Shown here one piece after another: positions 42,039 through 51,472 of a stretch of DNA of 64,000 nt. The notes under the pieces were generated by a model. It was not told the origin of the DNA and ran no database searches. It was given only the letters and a program-made list of their open reading frames with translations. Source of the DNA: CALHKP01 sp963558075 (GTDB lineage Bacteria > Bacillota > Clostridia > Peptostreptococcales > Anaerovoracaceae); the NCBI GenBank assembly GCA_963558075.1, contig CAUWFN010000009.1, forward strand, positions 1 to 64,000. Direction: 5' to 3'. Position 1 is the first letter of the stretch. Each line of letters begins with the position of its first letter. Position numbers and translations under genes: made by a program.

Positions 42039-44255
42039 ATGGCAGATATGATCTTAAAGCATAACGAAAAGTTAGATGTTAGAGAAATCTTAAAAGACCT
42101 CGACAAATATGAACCAAGAAGACACGGATGGGTTTGGAGAAAACCTGCTCCTGGAATCAAAATGGGACCTTTCGAATATAAGGATTGTTCAGAACCTCTA
42201 AAGCAGAGTGTTCCACTACCTCCTGCTAAATATTTCGAAAACATCGACCCACAGCCACTTCCAGTTATCACAACTGAAATCGCTTCAGGTAGATTCGAAG
42301 ACGATATCAGAAGAATGAGAATGGCAGCATGGCATGGTGCAGACCATATCATGGTTATCAGACACATGGGTCAGTCACATATCGACGGTCTTATGGAAGG
42401 TACTCCACAGGGTATCGGCGGTATTCCTGTAACTAGAAAACAGGTTAGAGCTCAGAGAAAGGCTCTTGACATTATCGAAGACGAAGTAGGTCGTCCAATC
42501 AACTATCATTCATACGTTTCAGGTGTTGCTGGACCTGACGTAGCTGTAATGTTCGCTGAAGAAGGTATCAACGGTGCTCACCAGGACCCTCAGTACAACG
42601 TACTTTACAGAGATATTAACTGCGTAAGATCATTCGTAGACGCTTGCGAGTCAAAGAAAATCCTTGCATGGGCAGGAATTCTTCAGATTGACGGTGCTCA
42701 CAATGCTAACGCAACAGCTAGAGAAGCATGGAAAGTAATGCCAGAACTTATCGTTCAGCATGCTATCAACTCACTGTTCTCAGAAAAAGTAGGTATCAAA
42801 CCTGACCATATCGCTCTGTCAACAGTACCTCCAACAGCTACTCCAGCTCCATGTATGTACCTTGACCTTCCATATGCAGTAGCTCTTAGAGACATCTGCG
42901 GAAGATACAAGATGAGAGCTCAGCAGAATACTAAATATATCTGCTCATCAGTAAGAGAAGCTACAGTTACACATGTAATGAACATGTTCATTTCAAAACT
43001 GACAAGCGCTGATATTCAGTCAACAATCACTCCTGACGAAGGAAGAAACGTTCCATGGCATATCTACAACATGGAAGCATGCGATAATGCTAAACAGGCA
43101 TTAATCGGTATGGACGGTCTGATGGATATGGTTGAGCTGAAGAAAGATGGTCCTCTAAGAGAAAACGCTAGAGACATCAAAGAAAGAGCTTGCCTATTCA
43201 TGGAAGAAATTATCGAAGTTGGCGGATACTTCCAGGCAGTACAGGAAGGATTCTTCGTTGACTCAGCTAAATATCCAGAAAGAAACGGCGACGGAATCGC
43301 AAGAAAGATTGAAGGCGGCGTAGGCTACGGATACATCTTCGAAAGAGAAGATGACTACATGGCTCCAGTAACTGCTCACTACGGATACAACAACGTAGAA
43401 CAGTACGGTGGAGATCCAGAAAACCCATCAGCTCTAATCGGTGGATGTACATTCGAAGACAGAAGCAAGATTGTTTACATTGACGAACTTAACGAAGATG
43501 ACTGCGTAGATAGAAGATTAGAAAAAGTTGCTAAGTACCTTGACGGCGAAGCAATCAAGCCAGAAATGGAATGGTGTGGAGACGGCGTAGTACTTATGAC
43601 TATGATGATCCCTGCAAACACAAGAACTGCAGAAGCTGCTGCTCTTGAAATCGGTAGAAAACTTGGCCTAGAAAATCCTGAAGTAACAAGTAAGGAAGTA
43701 ATGCACGAAGCAGAAGGTACAAGAATCGAAATGAAGGGTAAAGTAAACTTCGATGTAGATCCTTCAACTCTTGAAATTCCACCAGAGCCACATCACCTTG
43801 ACGATGCAACTCTGTACAAAGAATTCGAAGAACACCCAATGGTAGTTGTTTGTGGTACAGTTGGTGAAGACGAACACTCAGTAGGTCTGAGAGAAATCAT
43901 CAACATCAAACACGGTGGTATCGAAAAATGGGGAATCAAAGTTAACTACCTAGGAACTTCAGTTCCAGTAGAAAAACTTGTAGATGCTGCAGTAGAATTA
44001 AATGCTAATGCAATCATGGCATCAACAATCATTTCTCACGATAACATCCACTACAAGAACATGAAGAGAATTCACGAACTTGCAGTAGAAAAGGGTATCA
44101 GAGACAAGGTAATCATCTGCGCTGGCGGTACTCAGGTAGTTCCTGAAGATGCTAGACAGACTGGAATCGATGAAGGTTTCGGAAGAGATTCACACGGTAT
44201 CGACGTAGCTACATTCCTAGCAGAAGAAGCTATGAGAAGAAGAGGAGATCTCTAA
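42039..44255 (+). CDS. oraE: D-ornithine 4,5-aminomutase, large subunit (B12, PLP)
   Basis: The catalytic subunit, with a TIM-barrel PLP domain and a C-terminal Rossmann domain that binds adenosylcobalamin base-off. The cobalamin His motif DxHxxG appears as GEDEHSVGLREI near residue 612, followed by GIKVNYLGTSVPVEKLV and IICAGGTQVVPEDAR. The barrel region includes RMAAWHGADHIMVIRHMGQSH and AGVAGPDVAVMFAEEG-like segments. The product is (2R,4S)-2,4-diaminopentanoate. The coenzyme is radical-generating, so a reactivase is expected; the next gene fits. Length 738 is usual. Confidence 0.96.
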   Translation: MADMILKHNEKLDVREILKDLDKYEPRRHGWVWRKPAPGIKMGPFEYKDCSEPLKQSVPLPPAKYFENIDPQPLPVITTEIASGRFEDDIRRMRMAAWHGADHIMVIRHMGQSHIDGLMEGTPQGIGGIPVTRKQVRAQRKALDIIEDEVGRPINYHSYVSGVAGPDVAVMFAEEGINGAHQDPQYNVLYRDINCVRSFVDACESKKILAWAGILQIDGAHNANATAREAWKVMPELIVQHAINSLFSEKVGIKPDHIALSTVPPTATPAPCMYLDLPYAVALRDICGRYKMRAQQNTKYICSSVREATVTHVMNMFISKLTSADIQSTITPDEGRNVPWHIYNMEACDNAKQALIGMDGLMDMVELKKDGPLRENARDIKERACLFMEEIIEVGGYFQAVQEGFFVDSAKYPERNGDGIARKIEGGVGYGYIFEREDDYMAPVTAHYGYNNVEQYGGDPENPSALIGGCTFEDRSKIVYIDELNEDDCVDRRLEKVAKYLDGEAIKPEMEWCGDGVVLMTMMIPANTRTAEAAALEIGRKLGLENPEVTSKEVMHEAEGTRIEMKGKVNFDVDPSTLEIPPEPHHLDDATLYKEFEEHPMVVVCGTVGEDEHSVGLREIINIKHGGIEKWGIKVNYLGTSVPVEKLVDAAVELNANAIMASTIISHDNIHYKNMKRIHELAVEKGIRDKVIICAGGTQVVPEDARQTGIDEGFGRDSHGIDVATFLAEEAMRRRGDL

Positions 44256-44296
44256 AAACAAATATAACTATAAGCACTAATAGTTAGAAATATTTT

Positions 44297-44318
44297 GGGG
44301 CGGGCGTTTGCCCGTCCC
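44297..44318 (+). terminator. GC-rich hairpin after oraE
   Basis: GGGGCGGGC pairs with GCCCGTCCC (one wobble) around GTTT, followed by ATTTGTT. It is probably a partial terminator or 3'-end stabiliser between oraE and the reactivase gene. Confidence 0.6.
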
Positions 44319-44428
44319 ATTTGTTAAATGCGGGAAATTTTATATTGAATTTGAATATAACAGCAAAAAAGCGATAGATATAGATAACATAACACGTTAA
44401 TTCTAAGAGTTAGAGAGGAAAAAAGAGT

Positions 44429-46150
44429 ATGAAAGTTGATGTTTTAGTAGCGGAAATTGGATCAACAACGACAGTAGTAAATGCTTTCAAAGATCTAGCT
44501 ACAGAAAATCCGGTGTTCTGGGCTCAGGGTCAGGCACCAACATCTGTAATGGATGGGGACGTTAGAATTGGACTTCAGGGTGCAATTGATGACCTATGCA
44601 AAAAAATGGGCATTGATAGCCTTGAATATGACGAAATGCTTGCGACATCATCAGCTGCTGGCGGTCTAAAGATGACAGTACATGGACTTGTTTATGACAT
44701 GACAGCAAAAGCTGCAAAAGAAGCAGCTCTAGGTGCCGGCGGAATCATTCATTTTGTAACATCAGGAAGACTGAGAAGAACTGATATTGCAAAGATTAAA
44801 GAAATCAATCCGAACCTGATTCTGATTGCAGGTGGCGTTGACTATGGTGAAAGAGATACAGCTCTTGATAATGCTGAAATGATCAGAAACATGGGACTCA
44901 AGATTCCTGTAATTTATGCGGGAAATATAGAAAACCAGGAAGAAATGAAGCTCATCTTTGATGAGGAAAGCGGACAGCAGCTCTACAACGTAGAAAACGT
45001 ATATCCAAAGATTGACGATTTGAATGTAGAACCTTGTAGAAAAGTAATTCAGGATGCTTTCGAACAGAATATCACTCATGCGCCTGGAATGGAGCACGTA
45101 AGAGAAATGGTTAACGGACCTATAATCCCTACACCAGGTGCTGTTATGGAGTGCACTAAGCTTCTTTATGATTGCCTAGGCGATCTGATTGTTCTTGACG
45201 TTGGCGGCGCTACAACTGACCTTCACTCTGTTGCTACAGAGTCAGATAAGATTGCAAGAATAATGATTTCACCTGAACCAAAGGCTAAGAGAACTGTAGA
45301 AGGAGACCTTGGCGTTTATGTAAACAGAATGAAAGTTGTCGAGTCAATCGGCGAAGAAAAGCTTAGAGAAGACCTTGCAAAGGAAGGCGTTGACTATGAT
45401 GAGGTAATCGAGTCATACGTTGCAATTCCAAAGACAGAGGGCGAATTTAAGCTTGTAGAAAAGCTGACAAAAGAAGCTGTTATCAAAGCAGTAGAAAGAC
45501 ATGCAGGACAGATCAGATACATCTACGGACCATCCGGAAGAAGTACTGTTGCAGAAGGAAAAGACCTAACACAGGTTAAATACATCATAGGTACAGGCGG
45601 AGCTCTAACAAGACTTCCTCACAGAGTGGAAATCATGAAGAGCATACCTGAGCACAATGAAACAGGAATGCTTCTTTTCCCTACAGACCATGCTAAGGTA
45701 CTTGTAGATAACGATTATATCATGGCTTCACTGGGTGTTTTATCAAAGAAATATAGAGAAGCTGCAATCAGACTACTCGAGAAGAGCTTTGATTTTAAAT
45801 TCCCAGAAAAGAAAGAAGAACAGTCATATGTATTCAAGTCAAAGGCTCTAGAAGAAGCATCAAAGCAGGTATCTGCAATGGATGCAAAAGAAGCTGAAAG
45901 ACAGGCTCATATCGCAGAGATGGAAGATATGGGATATGATATGTCTTCATGCAAAGAAGAAGAGCAGATTGGAGGTGCAACACCAGAAGAAGTTGCCGAA
46001 ATGAGAAAAAAAGCAAGAAAAGGATATCAGGCAGGTCTTGTAGAAGGCGATGGCGTGCAGGGAAAATGGGTTCAGAACATGGGAGACTGCACACATGACT
46101 GCAAAACTTGCAGCAGAATCCACTGCCAGAACAGAAATACAAATTACTAG
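44429..46150 (+). CDS. GlmL/MutL-like reactivating ATPase with Cys-rich tail
   Basis: An actin-fold ATPase related to GlmL/MutL, proteins that lie beside B12-dependent amino acid mutases and are thought to reactivate them. It begins VDVLVAEIGSTTTVVNAFKD (phosphate 1 motif) and has LILIAGGVDYGERDTALDNA, LIVLDVGGATTDLHSVATE and YIIGTGGALTRLPHR. At 573 residues it carries an extra C-terminal region after about 490: a charged helical part, then Cys554, Cys558, Cys561 and Cys566 (CTHDCKTCSRIHC), which could bind metal or an Fe-S cluster. It is likely OraSE-specific. Confidence 0.87.
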   Translation: MKVDVLVAEIGSTTTVVNAFKDLATENPVFWAQGQAPTSVMDGDVRIGLQGAIDDLCKKMGIDSLEYDEMLATSSAAGGLKMTVHGLVYDMTAKAAKEAALGAGGIIHFVTSGRLRRTDIAKIKEINPNLILIAGGVDYGERDTALDNAEMIRNMGLKIPVIYAGNIENQEEMKLIFDEESGQQLYNVENVYPKIDDLNVEPCRKVIQDAFEQNITHAPGMEHVREMVNGPIIPTPGAVMECTKLLYDCLGDLIVLDVGGATTDLHSVATESDKIARIMISPEPKAKRTVEGDLGVYVNRMKVVESIGEEKLREDLAKEGVDYDEVIESYVAIPKTEGEFKLVEKLTKEAVIKAVERHAGQIRYIYGPSGRSTVAEGKDLTQVKYIIGTGGALTRLPHRVEIMKSIPEHNETGMLLFPTDHAKVLVDNDYIMASLGVLSKKYREAAIRLLEKSFDFKFPEKKEEQSYVFKSKALEEASKQVSAMDAKEAERQAHIAEMEDMGYDMSSCKEEEQIGGATPEEVAEMRKKARKGYQAGLVEGDGVQGKWVQNMGDCTHDCKTCSRIHCQNRNTNY

Positions 46151-46209
46151 TCAGTTGTATCATGCCGAAGGGCTTTGATATTGTAATGTGAAATATAAGG
46201 AGAGGCAAA

Positions 46210-47298
46210 ATGTATCCTAAACTAACAATCAATCTGAAAAAACTAGAAGACAACCTAAATGCAGTAGCAGAAATAACAAAAGATAGAGGCGGTTGCTCTC
46301 TTATGATCGTAACAAAAGGTCTTTGCGCAGACCTAGAAATGGTGAAAATGGTTGCATCAAATCCAAAGGTAGACTATGTTGCTGATTCACGTGTGAAAAA
46401 TATCGCAACATATGCAGATATCGTAAGAGGAAGCGGCAAGAAGACTGTACTCCTAAGAATTCCAATGCACTGCGAGGTTGCAGATGTTGTAAAATATGTT
46501 GACCTTTCATTCAACTCAGAGCTTTCAACAATAAGACTTCTGAACGAAGAAGCGGCAAAACAGGGAGTTAAGCACAATATTCTGCTTATGATTGACCTTG
46601 GAGACCTCAGAGAAGGCATTTTCTTTGAAAAGCGTGACCTGATTGACGAGGCTGTAGAAGAAATCAAGAAGCTAGAAAATATCAACCTTCACGGAATAGG
46701 TGTAAATCTTACATGCTATGGTGCAATCATCCCTAAGAATGATAACTTATCAAAGCTTGTTGAAATTGCAAAAGAAATTGAAGAAAAGCACGATATCAAG
46801 CTAGAAATGGTATCAGGAGGAAACTCAAGCTCAATTTACCTTATCGACAAAGGAGAGCTTCCTGAGGGCATTAATAACCTCAGACTTGGAGAATCATTCC
46901 TTCTAGGTAATGATACAGCATATGAAACAAAACTGCCTGGTACAGTAAGTGACGCCCTTGTACTTGAGGCTCAGATTGTTGAACTTAAGGAAAAGCCTTC
47001 TCTTCCAATTGGAGAAGTAGGTGTAGATGCATTCGGCGAAAAACCATATTATGAAGACCGCGGAATCATGAAACGTGCTATCATTGCAATAGGCAAGCAG
47101 GATATCGATTTAGGAAGCATGACACCTTGTGATCCTAAAATTGAAATTATGGGCGGAAGCTCAGACCATATTATTCTTGATGTGACACATACAGACAAAG
47201 ACTATAAAGTAGGCGATGTTGTCGCATTTGAACTAGGTTACGGCGGAATGCTAAAAGCATCAACAAGCCCATATGTAGAAAGAGCATATATCAGATAA
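46210..47298 (+). CDS. orr: Ornithine racemase
   Basis: A PLP-dependent fold III (alanine racemase-like) enzyme converting L-ornithine to D-ornithine, the entry step of the oxidative pathway. It begins MYPKLTINLKKLEDNLNAVAEIT. The PLP lysine is expected in LMIVTKGLCAD near residue 37. ADSRVKNI, GVNLTCYGAIIPKN and VSGGNSSSIYLIDKG follow. Members of this subfamily also include general amino acid racemases, but its place at the end of the ornithine operon supports ornithine. AAGGAGAGG precedes ATG 46210 and a strong terminator follows. Confidence 0.92.
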   Translation: MYPKLTINLKKLEDNLNAVAEITKDRGGCSLMIVTKGLCADLEMVKMVASNPKVDYVADSRVKNIATYADIVRGSGKKTVLLRIPMHCEVADVVKYVDLSFNSELSTIRLLNEEAAKQGVKHNILLMIDLGDLREGIFFEKRDLIDEAVEEIKKLENINLHGIGVNLTCYGAIIPKNDNLSKLVEIAKEIEEKHDIKLEMVSGGNSSSIYLIDKGELPEGINNLRLGESFLLGNDTAYETKLPGTVSDALVLEAQIVELKEKPSLPIGEVGVDAFGEKPYYEDRGIMKRAIIAIGKQDIDLGSMTPCDPKIEIMGGSSDHIILDVTHTDKDYKVGDVVAFELGYGGMLKASTSPYVERAYIR

Positions 47299-47319
47299 TT
47301 TATCTTTAAAATGTCAAAG

Positions 47320-47360
47320 AGCACCTGGTGAGGTCTAACCTTACCAGGTGCTTTCTTTTT
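47320..47360 (+). terminator. Terminator of the ornithine operon
   Basis: AGCACCTGGTGAGGT (47320-47334) pairs with ACCTTACCAGGTGCT (47338-47352), followed by TTCTTTTTT. Confidence 0.92.
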
Positions 47361-47637
47361 TGACATATTGATTGTAGGAAAATGAAAAAAATTAGGCTAA
47401 ATAAGTGTGAAAAGAACAAAAAAACTTCAAAAAATGGAAGTAAATGAATGAATTTGAATGCAAATAAACGGGTTTGGAAGTTTCTGAGAGGCCTTTTGAA
47501 CCACAATATTTAGGAATAAAATGTTGAAATTCCACTATATATGGCGGATTTTAAGGATTAAAGATTATAGTAGGGAATCACTGTAACGCGTAAAAGTAAA
47601 ATTTTGGTTATAGTGACAAATTTCTGACTTTTCAGTG
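47361..47637 (+). other. AT-rich intergenic stretch before nhaC
   Basis: No gene, repeat or RNA motif was found in this 277-base stretch. A short imperfect AT-rich repetition of GAATGAATTTGAATG is at about 47443-47460. The nhaC promoter follows at 47638. Confidence 0.4.
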
Positions 47638-47666
47638 TTGCAAAAAAAGTAAAAATGGAGTAGAAT
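47638..47666 (+). promoter_or_regulatory. Promoter of nhaC
   Basis: TTGCAA (47638-47643) and TAGAAT (47661-47666) are 17 bases apart. The spacer contains AGTAAAAATGG, which also occurs in the pckG promoter. Confidence 0.65.
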
Positions 47667-47714
47667 TACAACATAACAGATGTATATCCATTATAGGAAA
47701 AGGAGAGAAGGCTT

Positions 47715-49196
47715 ATGGGTAAAGAAGCTAAGGTAAAGGAACCTCGCGCACCTCATCTATGGGAAGCGATCGTATCCTTTTTAGGACTTGTTATTGTAAT
47801 GGCTATCGGTATAGCAGTATTCGGAGTTGATCCACATATTCCAATGTTCCTTGGAGTAATCATCGCTGCACTGATGGCACTAAGACTTGGATACAAGTGG
47901 GAAGCAGTAGAAGAAATGATGATCACTGGTATCTCAAGAGCTATGCAGGCAATTCTAATTCTTGCAATTGTCGGCATGATGGTAGGAACTTGGCTTGTAT
48001 CAGGTACAATTCCTACAATGATTTATTACGGACTTAAATTATTATCACCATCAATCTTTTTAATCGCTACAGTACTTGTATGTTCTGTAACATCACTAGC
48101 TACAGGTTCATCATGGGGAACTATGGGAACTATGGGTCTTGCACTTGTAGGTATCGCTCAGGGCTTAGGAATGCCAATGGGACCTACATGTGGAGCTATC
48201 ATGGCTGGTGCATACTTTGGAGACAAATTATCACCACTGTCAGATACAACAAACCTAGCACCTGCTATGGCAGGAACTGACGTATTCACACACGTTAAGT
48301 ACATGATCAAAGCTACATTAGTTTCATACATCATCGCATTAGTATTCTTCGGAATCTACGGTATGAAACACGCTTCATCAGGTGACGTTGATACTTCACA
48401 GGTTCAGATTCTGATGGAAGGTCTTCAGGATACATTCAACATCAACCCAATCCTGTTACTGCCTCCAGTAGTAGTAATTTTATCAATCGCATTCAAGGTA
48501 CCAGCTATCCCTGGTATCACACTTGGACTAATCGCTGGTGCTATCCTGGCTCCAATCTTCCAGGGTGACCTAGCTATCTTCAACGAAGACTTAGAACTTC
48601 TTCACAACGGTGTTACATTTGGTGACTGGCTATCAATCGCTAGAAACGGATTTATCTGCAATACTGAAGTAGAAGCTCTGAACGACCTGTTAACAAACGG
48701 TGGTCTGATGAACATGGCTTCATCAATCTTAATGACAATTATCGCTATGATGTTCGGTGGTATCATGGAAGGTACTGGACAGCTCGAAGTAATCATCAAC
48801 AAGATTACAAAAGTTATCAAGAGCGGTCCTGCTCTTATCGGAGCTACAGAACTTACATGTATCGCATCAAACATTGCAATGCCTGAACAGTACATCTCAA
48901 TCCTAGTACCAGGAAGAATGTACGCAGACGCTTACAGAGCAGCTGGTCTACACCCTAAGTGCTTATCAAATGCTCTAGAATCAGCAGGTACAGTTACATC
49001 ATGTCTAGTTCCTTGGAACACTTGCGGAATGTACATCTACGCTACACTAGGTGTTGGTGTTGCTACATACGCACCATGGGCAGTATTTAACTGGTCAATG
49101 CCTATCGTTACATTACTACTTGCATTTGTAGGAGTAACATGCACTAAGATGACACCAGAAGAACAGGAAAGAGCAAACGCTGGCGAATTAGTATAA
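47715..49196 (+). CDS. nhaC: NhaC-family sodium/proton antiporter or related carrier
   Basis: A polytopic membrane protein of about twelve helices in the NhaC/IT superfamily. Typical segments are VTSLATGSSWGTMGTMGLALVG and GAYFGDKLSPLSDTTNLAPAMAG, which hold the conserved polar and charged residues. NhaC proteins exchange Na+ for H+; some relatives exchange organic ions or amino acids such as arginine/ornithine or malate/lactate. Since it lies next to the ornithine operon, ornithine-linked ion exchange is possible but not shown. AAAGGAGAG precedes ATG 47715. It is transcribed from its own promoter. Confidence 0.88.
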   Translation: MGKEAKVKEPRAPHLWEAIVSFLGLVIVMAIGIAVFGVDPHIPMFLGVIIAALMALRLGYKWEAVEEMMITGISRAMQAILILAIVGMMVGTWLVSGTIPTMIYYGLKLLSPSIFLIATVLVCSVTSLATGSSWGTMGTMGLALVGIAQGLGMPMGPTCGAIMAGAYFGDKLSPLSDTTNLAPAMAGTDVFTHVKYMIKATLVSYIIALVFFGIYGMKHASSGDVDTSQVQILMEGLQDTFNINPILLLPPVVVILSIAFKVPAIPGITLGLIAGAILAPIFQGDLAIFNEDLELLHNGVTFGDWLSIARNGFICNTEVEALNDLLTNGGLMNMASSILMTIIAMMFGGIMEGTGQLEVIINKITKVIKSGPALIGATELTCIASNIAMPEQYISILVPGRMYADAYRAAGLHPKCLSNALESAGTVTSCLVPWNTCGMYIYATLGVGVATYAPWAVFNWSMPIVTLLLAFVGVTCTKMTPEEQERANAGELV

Positions 49197-49263
49197 AAAA
49201 AGATAAAAAGATAAACTATATGTGTTTATGCATCTGAATTAATCACAGTGTTCTGTGAGAAGT

Positions 49264-49304
49264 GGCCGCTAGTCGCTGCAGAGCGACAGCGGCCTTTCTA
49301 GTTT
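49264..49304 (+). terminator. Terminator after nhaC
   Basis: GGCCGCT-A-GTCGCT (49264-49277) pairs with AGCGAC-AGCGGCC (49282-49294), followed by a T-rich segment to 49304. The bases from here to 49389 show nothing else. Confidence 0.88.
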
Positions 49305-49389
49305 TTGACCGTGATAGATGAAAACCTCTTTGATTTTCACCTAAACGGCAAAATTTTGATAATTTCACGAAAGTAAATTCTTAAGAGAC

Positions 49390-49418
49390 GTGACAAAACA
49401 GTAAAAATGGTATAGAAT
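49390..49418 (+). promoter_or_regulatory. Promoter of pckG
   Basis: GTGACA (49390-49395) and TAGAAT (49413-49418) are 17 bases apart. The spacer shares AGTAAAAATGG, at the same distance from the -10 box, with the nhaC promoter. Confidence 0.6.
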
Positions 49419-49509
49419 CAAATGAGCAGAGTAATCTGCAAAAACAACTGAATAACATATGCAACAAATTAAATTAATTGTTATAAGTAGGAGAAAAGGA
49501 GATAAATTT

Positions 49510-51279
49510 ATGACAATGATTAAGAATCAGCATGCAGTCGATTGGGTAAACGAGATGGCTAAGATGACAAAGCCAGCAGAAATTGTTTGGGTAGACGGAA
49601 GCGATGAACAGCTTGCAGAAATTAAGGCTGACGCACTTGCAACAGGCGAGATGATCGAACTAAACAAAGAAAAACTGCCAGGATGTCTTTACTATCGTAC
49701 ACAGCCAAAAGACGTGGCAAGAGACGAAAAGAGAACTGTAATCTGTACTAAAACAAAGGAAGGTGCAGGCCCTACAAACAACTGGGTAGACCCTGAAGAG
49801 ATGTACGCAAAGATGGGCGCTCTGTTTGATGGTTCAATGGAAGGACGTAAGATGTATGTAATTCCATTCTCAATGGGTGTTGTAGGTACTGAATTTGCCA
49901 AAATCGGTATTGAAATCACAGACTCAATATACGTAGTTTTGAGCATGGCAATCATGACAAGAGTAGGCGGAAAAGTAATTGATGCGCTGAATGATGGAGC
50001 AGATTTCACAAAATGTCTTCACTCAAAGGCACAGATCAATGAGCAGGAAAAATATATTGCTCACTTCCCAGAGGATAATACTATCTGGTCAATTAACTCA
50101 GCTTACGGCGGAAATGTACTGCTAGGCAAAAAATGTCTGGCACTGAGAATCGGTTCATACCTCGGAAGAAAAGAGGGATGGATGGCAGAGCATATGCTTA
50201 TTCTGAAAATCGAAAAACCAGACGGAGATGTTAAGTATGTATGCGGTGCTTTCCCAAGTGCATGCGGCAAGACAAATCTTGCAATGCTGACACCACCTGA
50301 GTATTTAAAGGAAAAAGGCTACAAGGTATCAACAATTGGTGATGATATTTCATGGCTGAGAATCGGAGAAGATGGAAGACTGTACGCAGTTAACCCTGAG
50401 AACGGATTCTTTGGTGTAGCACCGGGAACTAATGCAAAATCAAATCCAAACGCGCTGGAAACAACACGCAAAAATACTATTTTTACTAACGTTGCAAGAA
50501 ACCTTGATGACAACACAGTATGGTGGGAAAAGCTAGACAAGAATCCTCCAGTAAACGGAGAAGACTGGCTTGGAAGACCTTGGAATGGACCTGAAGCTGA
50601 CGAAACAGGCGCACATCCAAACTCAAGATTTACTGCACCTGCAGTAAACTGCCCTACAATTGCAAATGAATTTGAAACAGGCGAAGGAGTTCCTATTTCA
50701 GCTATCATTTTCGGAGGCAGAAGAGCTAAGGCTGAACCGCTTGTACATCAGGCAAGAGATTGGAACCACGGTGTATTCCTTGGCGCATCAATGGCATCAG
50801 AAACAACAGCTGCTGCAAACGGCAAGGTAGGCGTTGTAAGACACGACCCTATGGCTATGCTTCCATTCTGCGGATACAACATGGCAGAATACTTCCAGCA
50901 CTGGATTGATATGGGCAAGAAGATGACAAACCCACCTAAGATTTTCCATGTAAACTGGTTTAGAACAGATGATAACGGAGATTTCATCTGGCCAGGATTT
51001 GGTGACAATCTAAGAGTTCTTCTGTGGATGCTTGACAGATGTGATGGAAAAGCAGGAGCAGTTGAAACAGCTGTAGGTTATGAGCCAAGACCTGAAGATC
51101 TTGACACAACAGGACTTGATATTGACGAAGCAACATTAGAAAAGCTTCTGTCACTTGACAAGGCAACATGGGAAGAAGAAGTTGAAGGAATCGAAGAATT
51201 CTTCAAGAAGTTCGATACACTTCCTGCAGAAATCACAGAGAACTTCGAAATTCTCAAGAAAAACGTAGCTGCAATGTAA
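49510..51279 (+). CDS. pckG: Phosphoenolpyruvate carboxykinase (GTP)
   Basis: The GTP-dependent PEPCK interconverts oxaloacetate and PEP. In anaerobic fermenters it can also run toward oxaloacetate. The kinase P-loop and active-site Cys are in CGAFPSACGKTNLAML. The metal site region IGDDISWLR, the substrate loop VAPGTNAKSNPNA, and IIFGGRRAKAEPLVHQA with MASETTAAANGKVG are family-specific. I start at ATG 49510 after AAAAGGAG; a longer form from 49459 has no site. Length 589 is normal. It is a monocistronic gene with its own promoter and terminator. Confidence 0.97.
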   Translation: MTMIKNQHAVDWVNEMAKMTKPAEIVWVDGSDEQLAEIKADALATGEMIELNKEKLPGCLYYRTQPKDVARDEKRTVICTKTKEGAGPTNNWVDPEEMYAKMGALFDGSMEGRKMYVIPFSMGVVGTEFAKIGIEITDSIYVVLSMAIMTRVGGKVIDALNDGADFTKCLHSKAQINEQEKYIAHFPEDNTIWSINSAYGGNVLLGKKCLALRIGSYLGRKEGWMAEHMLILKIEKPDGDVKYVCGAFPSACGKTNLAMLTPPEYLKEKGYKVSTIGDDISWLRIGEDGRLYAVNPENGFFGVAPGTNAKSNPNALETTRKNTIFTNVARNLDDNTVWWEKLDKNPPVNGEDWLGRPWNGPEADETGAHPNSRFTAPAVNCPTIANEFETGEGVPISAIIFGGRRAKAEPLVHQARDWNHGVFLGASMASETTAAANGKVGVVRHDPMAMLPFCGYNMAEYFQHWIDMGKKMTNPPKIFHVNWFRTDDNGDFIWPGFGDNLRVLLWMLDRCDGKAGAVETAVGYEPRPEDLDTTGLDIDEATLEKLLSLDKATWEEEVEGIEEFFKKFDTLPAEITENFEILKKNVAAM

Positions 51280-51308
51280 CGCATAATCTTAAGAGTTTAC
51301 ATATAATC

Positions 51309-51342
51309 AAAATCGGCATCGGAAACGGTGCCGATTTTGACA
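51309..51342 (+). terminator. Terminator after pckG
   Basis: AAAATCGGCA (51309-51318) pairs with TGCCGATTTT (51329-51338); a few T follow. Confidence 0.8.
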
Positions 51343-51389
51343 TTTACGAGTATTTTCGGTGATGAATAAGTAATTTAGTCAATATACCT

Positions 51390-51417
51390 TTGATTTATCT
51401 GAAATTTATGGTATCAT
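51390..51417 (+). promoter_or_regulatory. Promoter of the VanY-type gene
   Basis: TTGATT (51390-51395) and TATCAT (51412-51417) are 16 bases apart, and TGG just before the -10 box gives an extended -10 element. Confidence 0.6.
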
Positions 51418-51472
51418 TCTTATATATGTTTAAGTTTGAGATAAGTATATTACAATGTTAAGGAGAAATACC

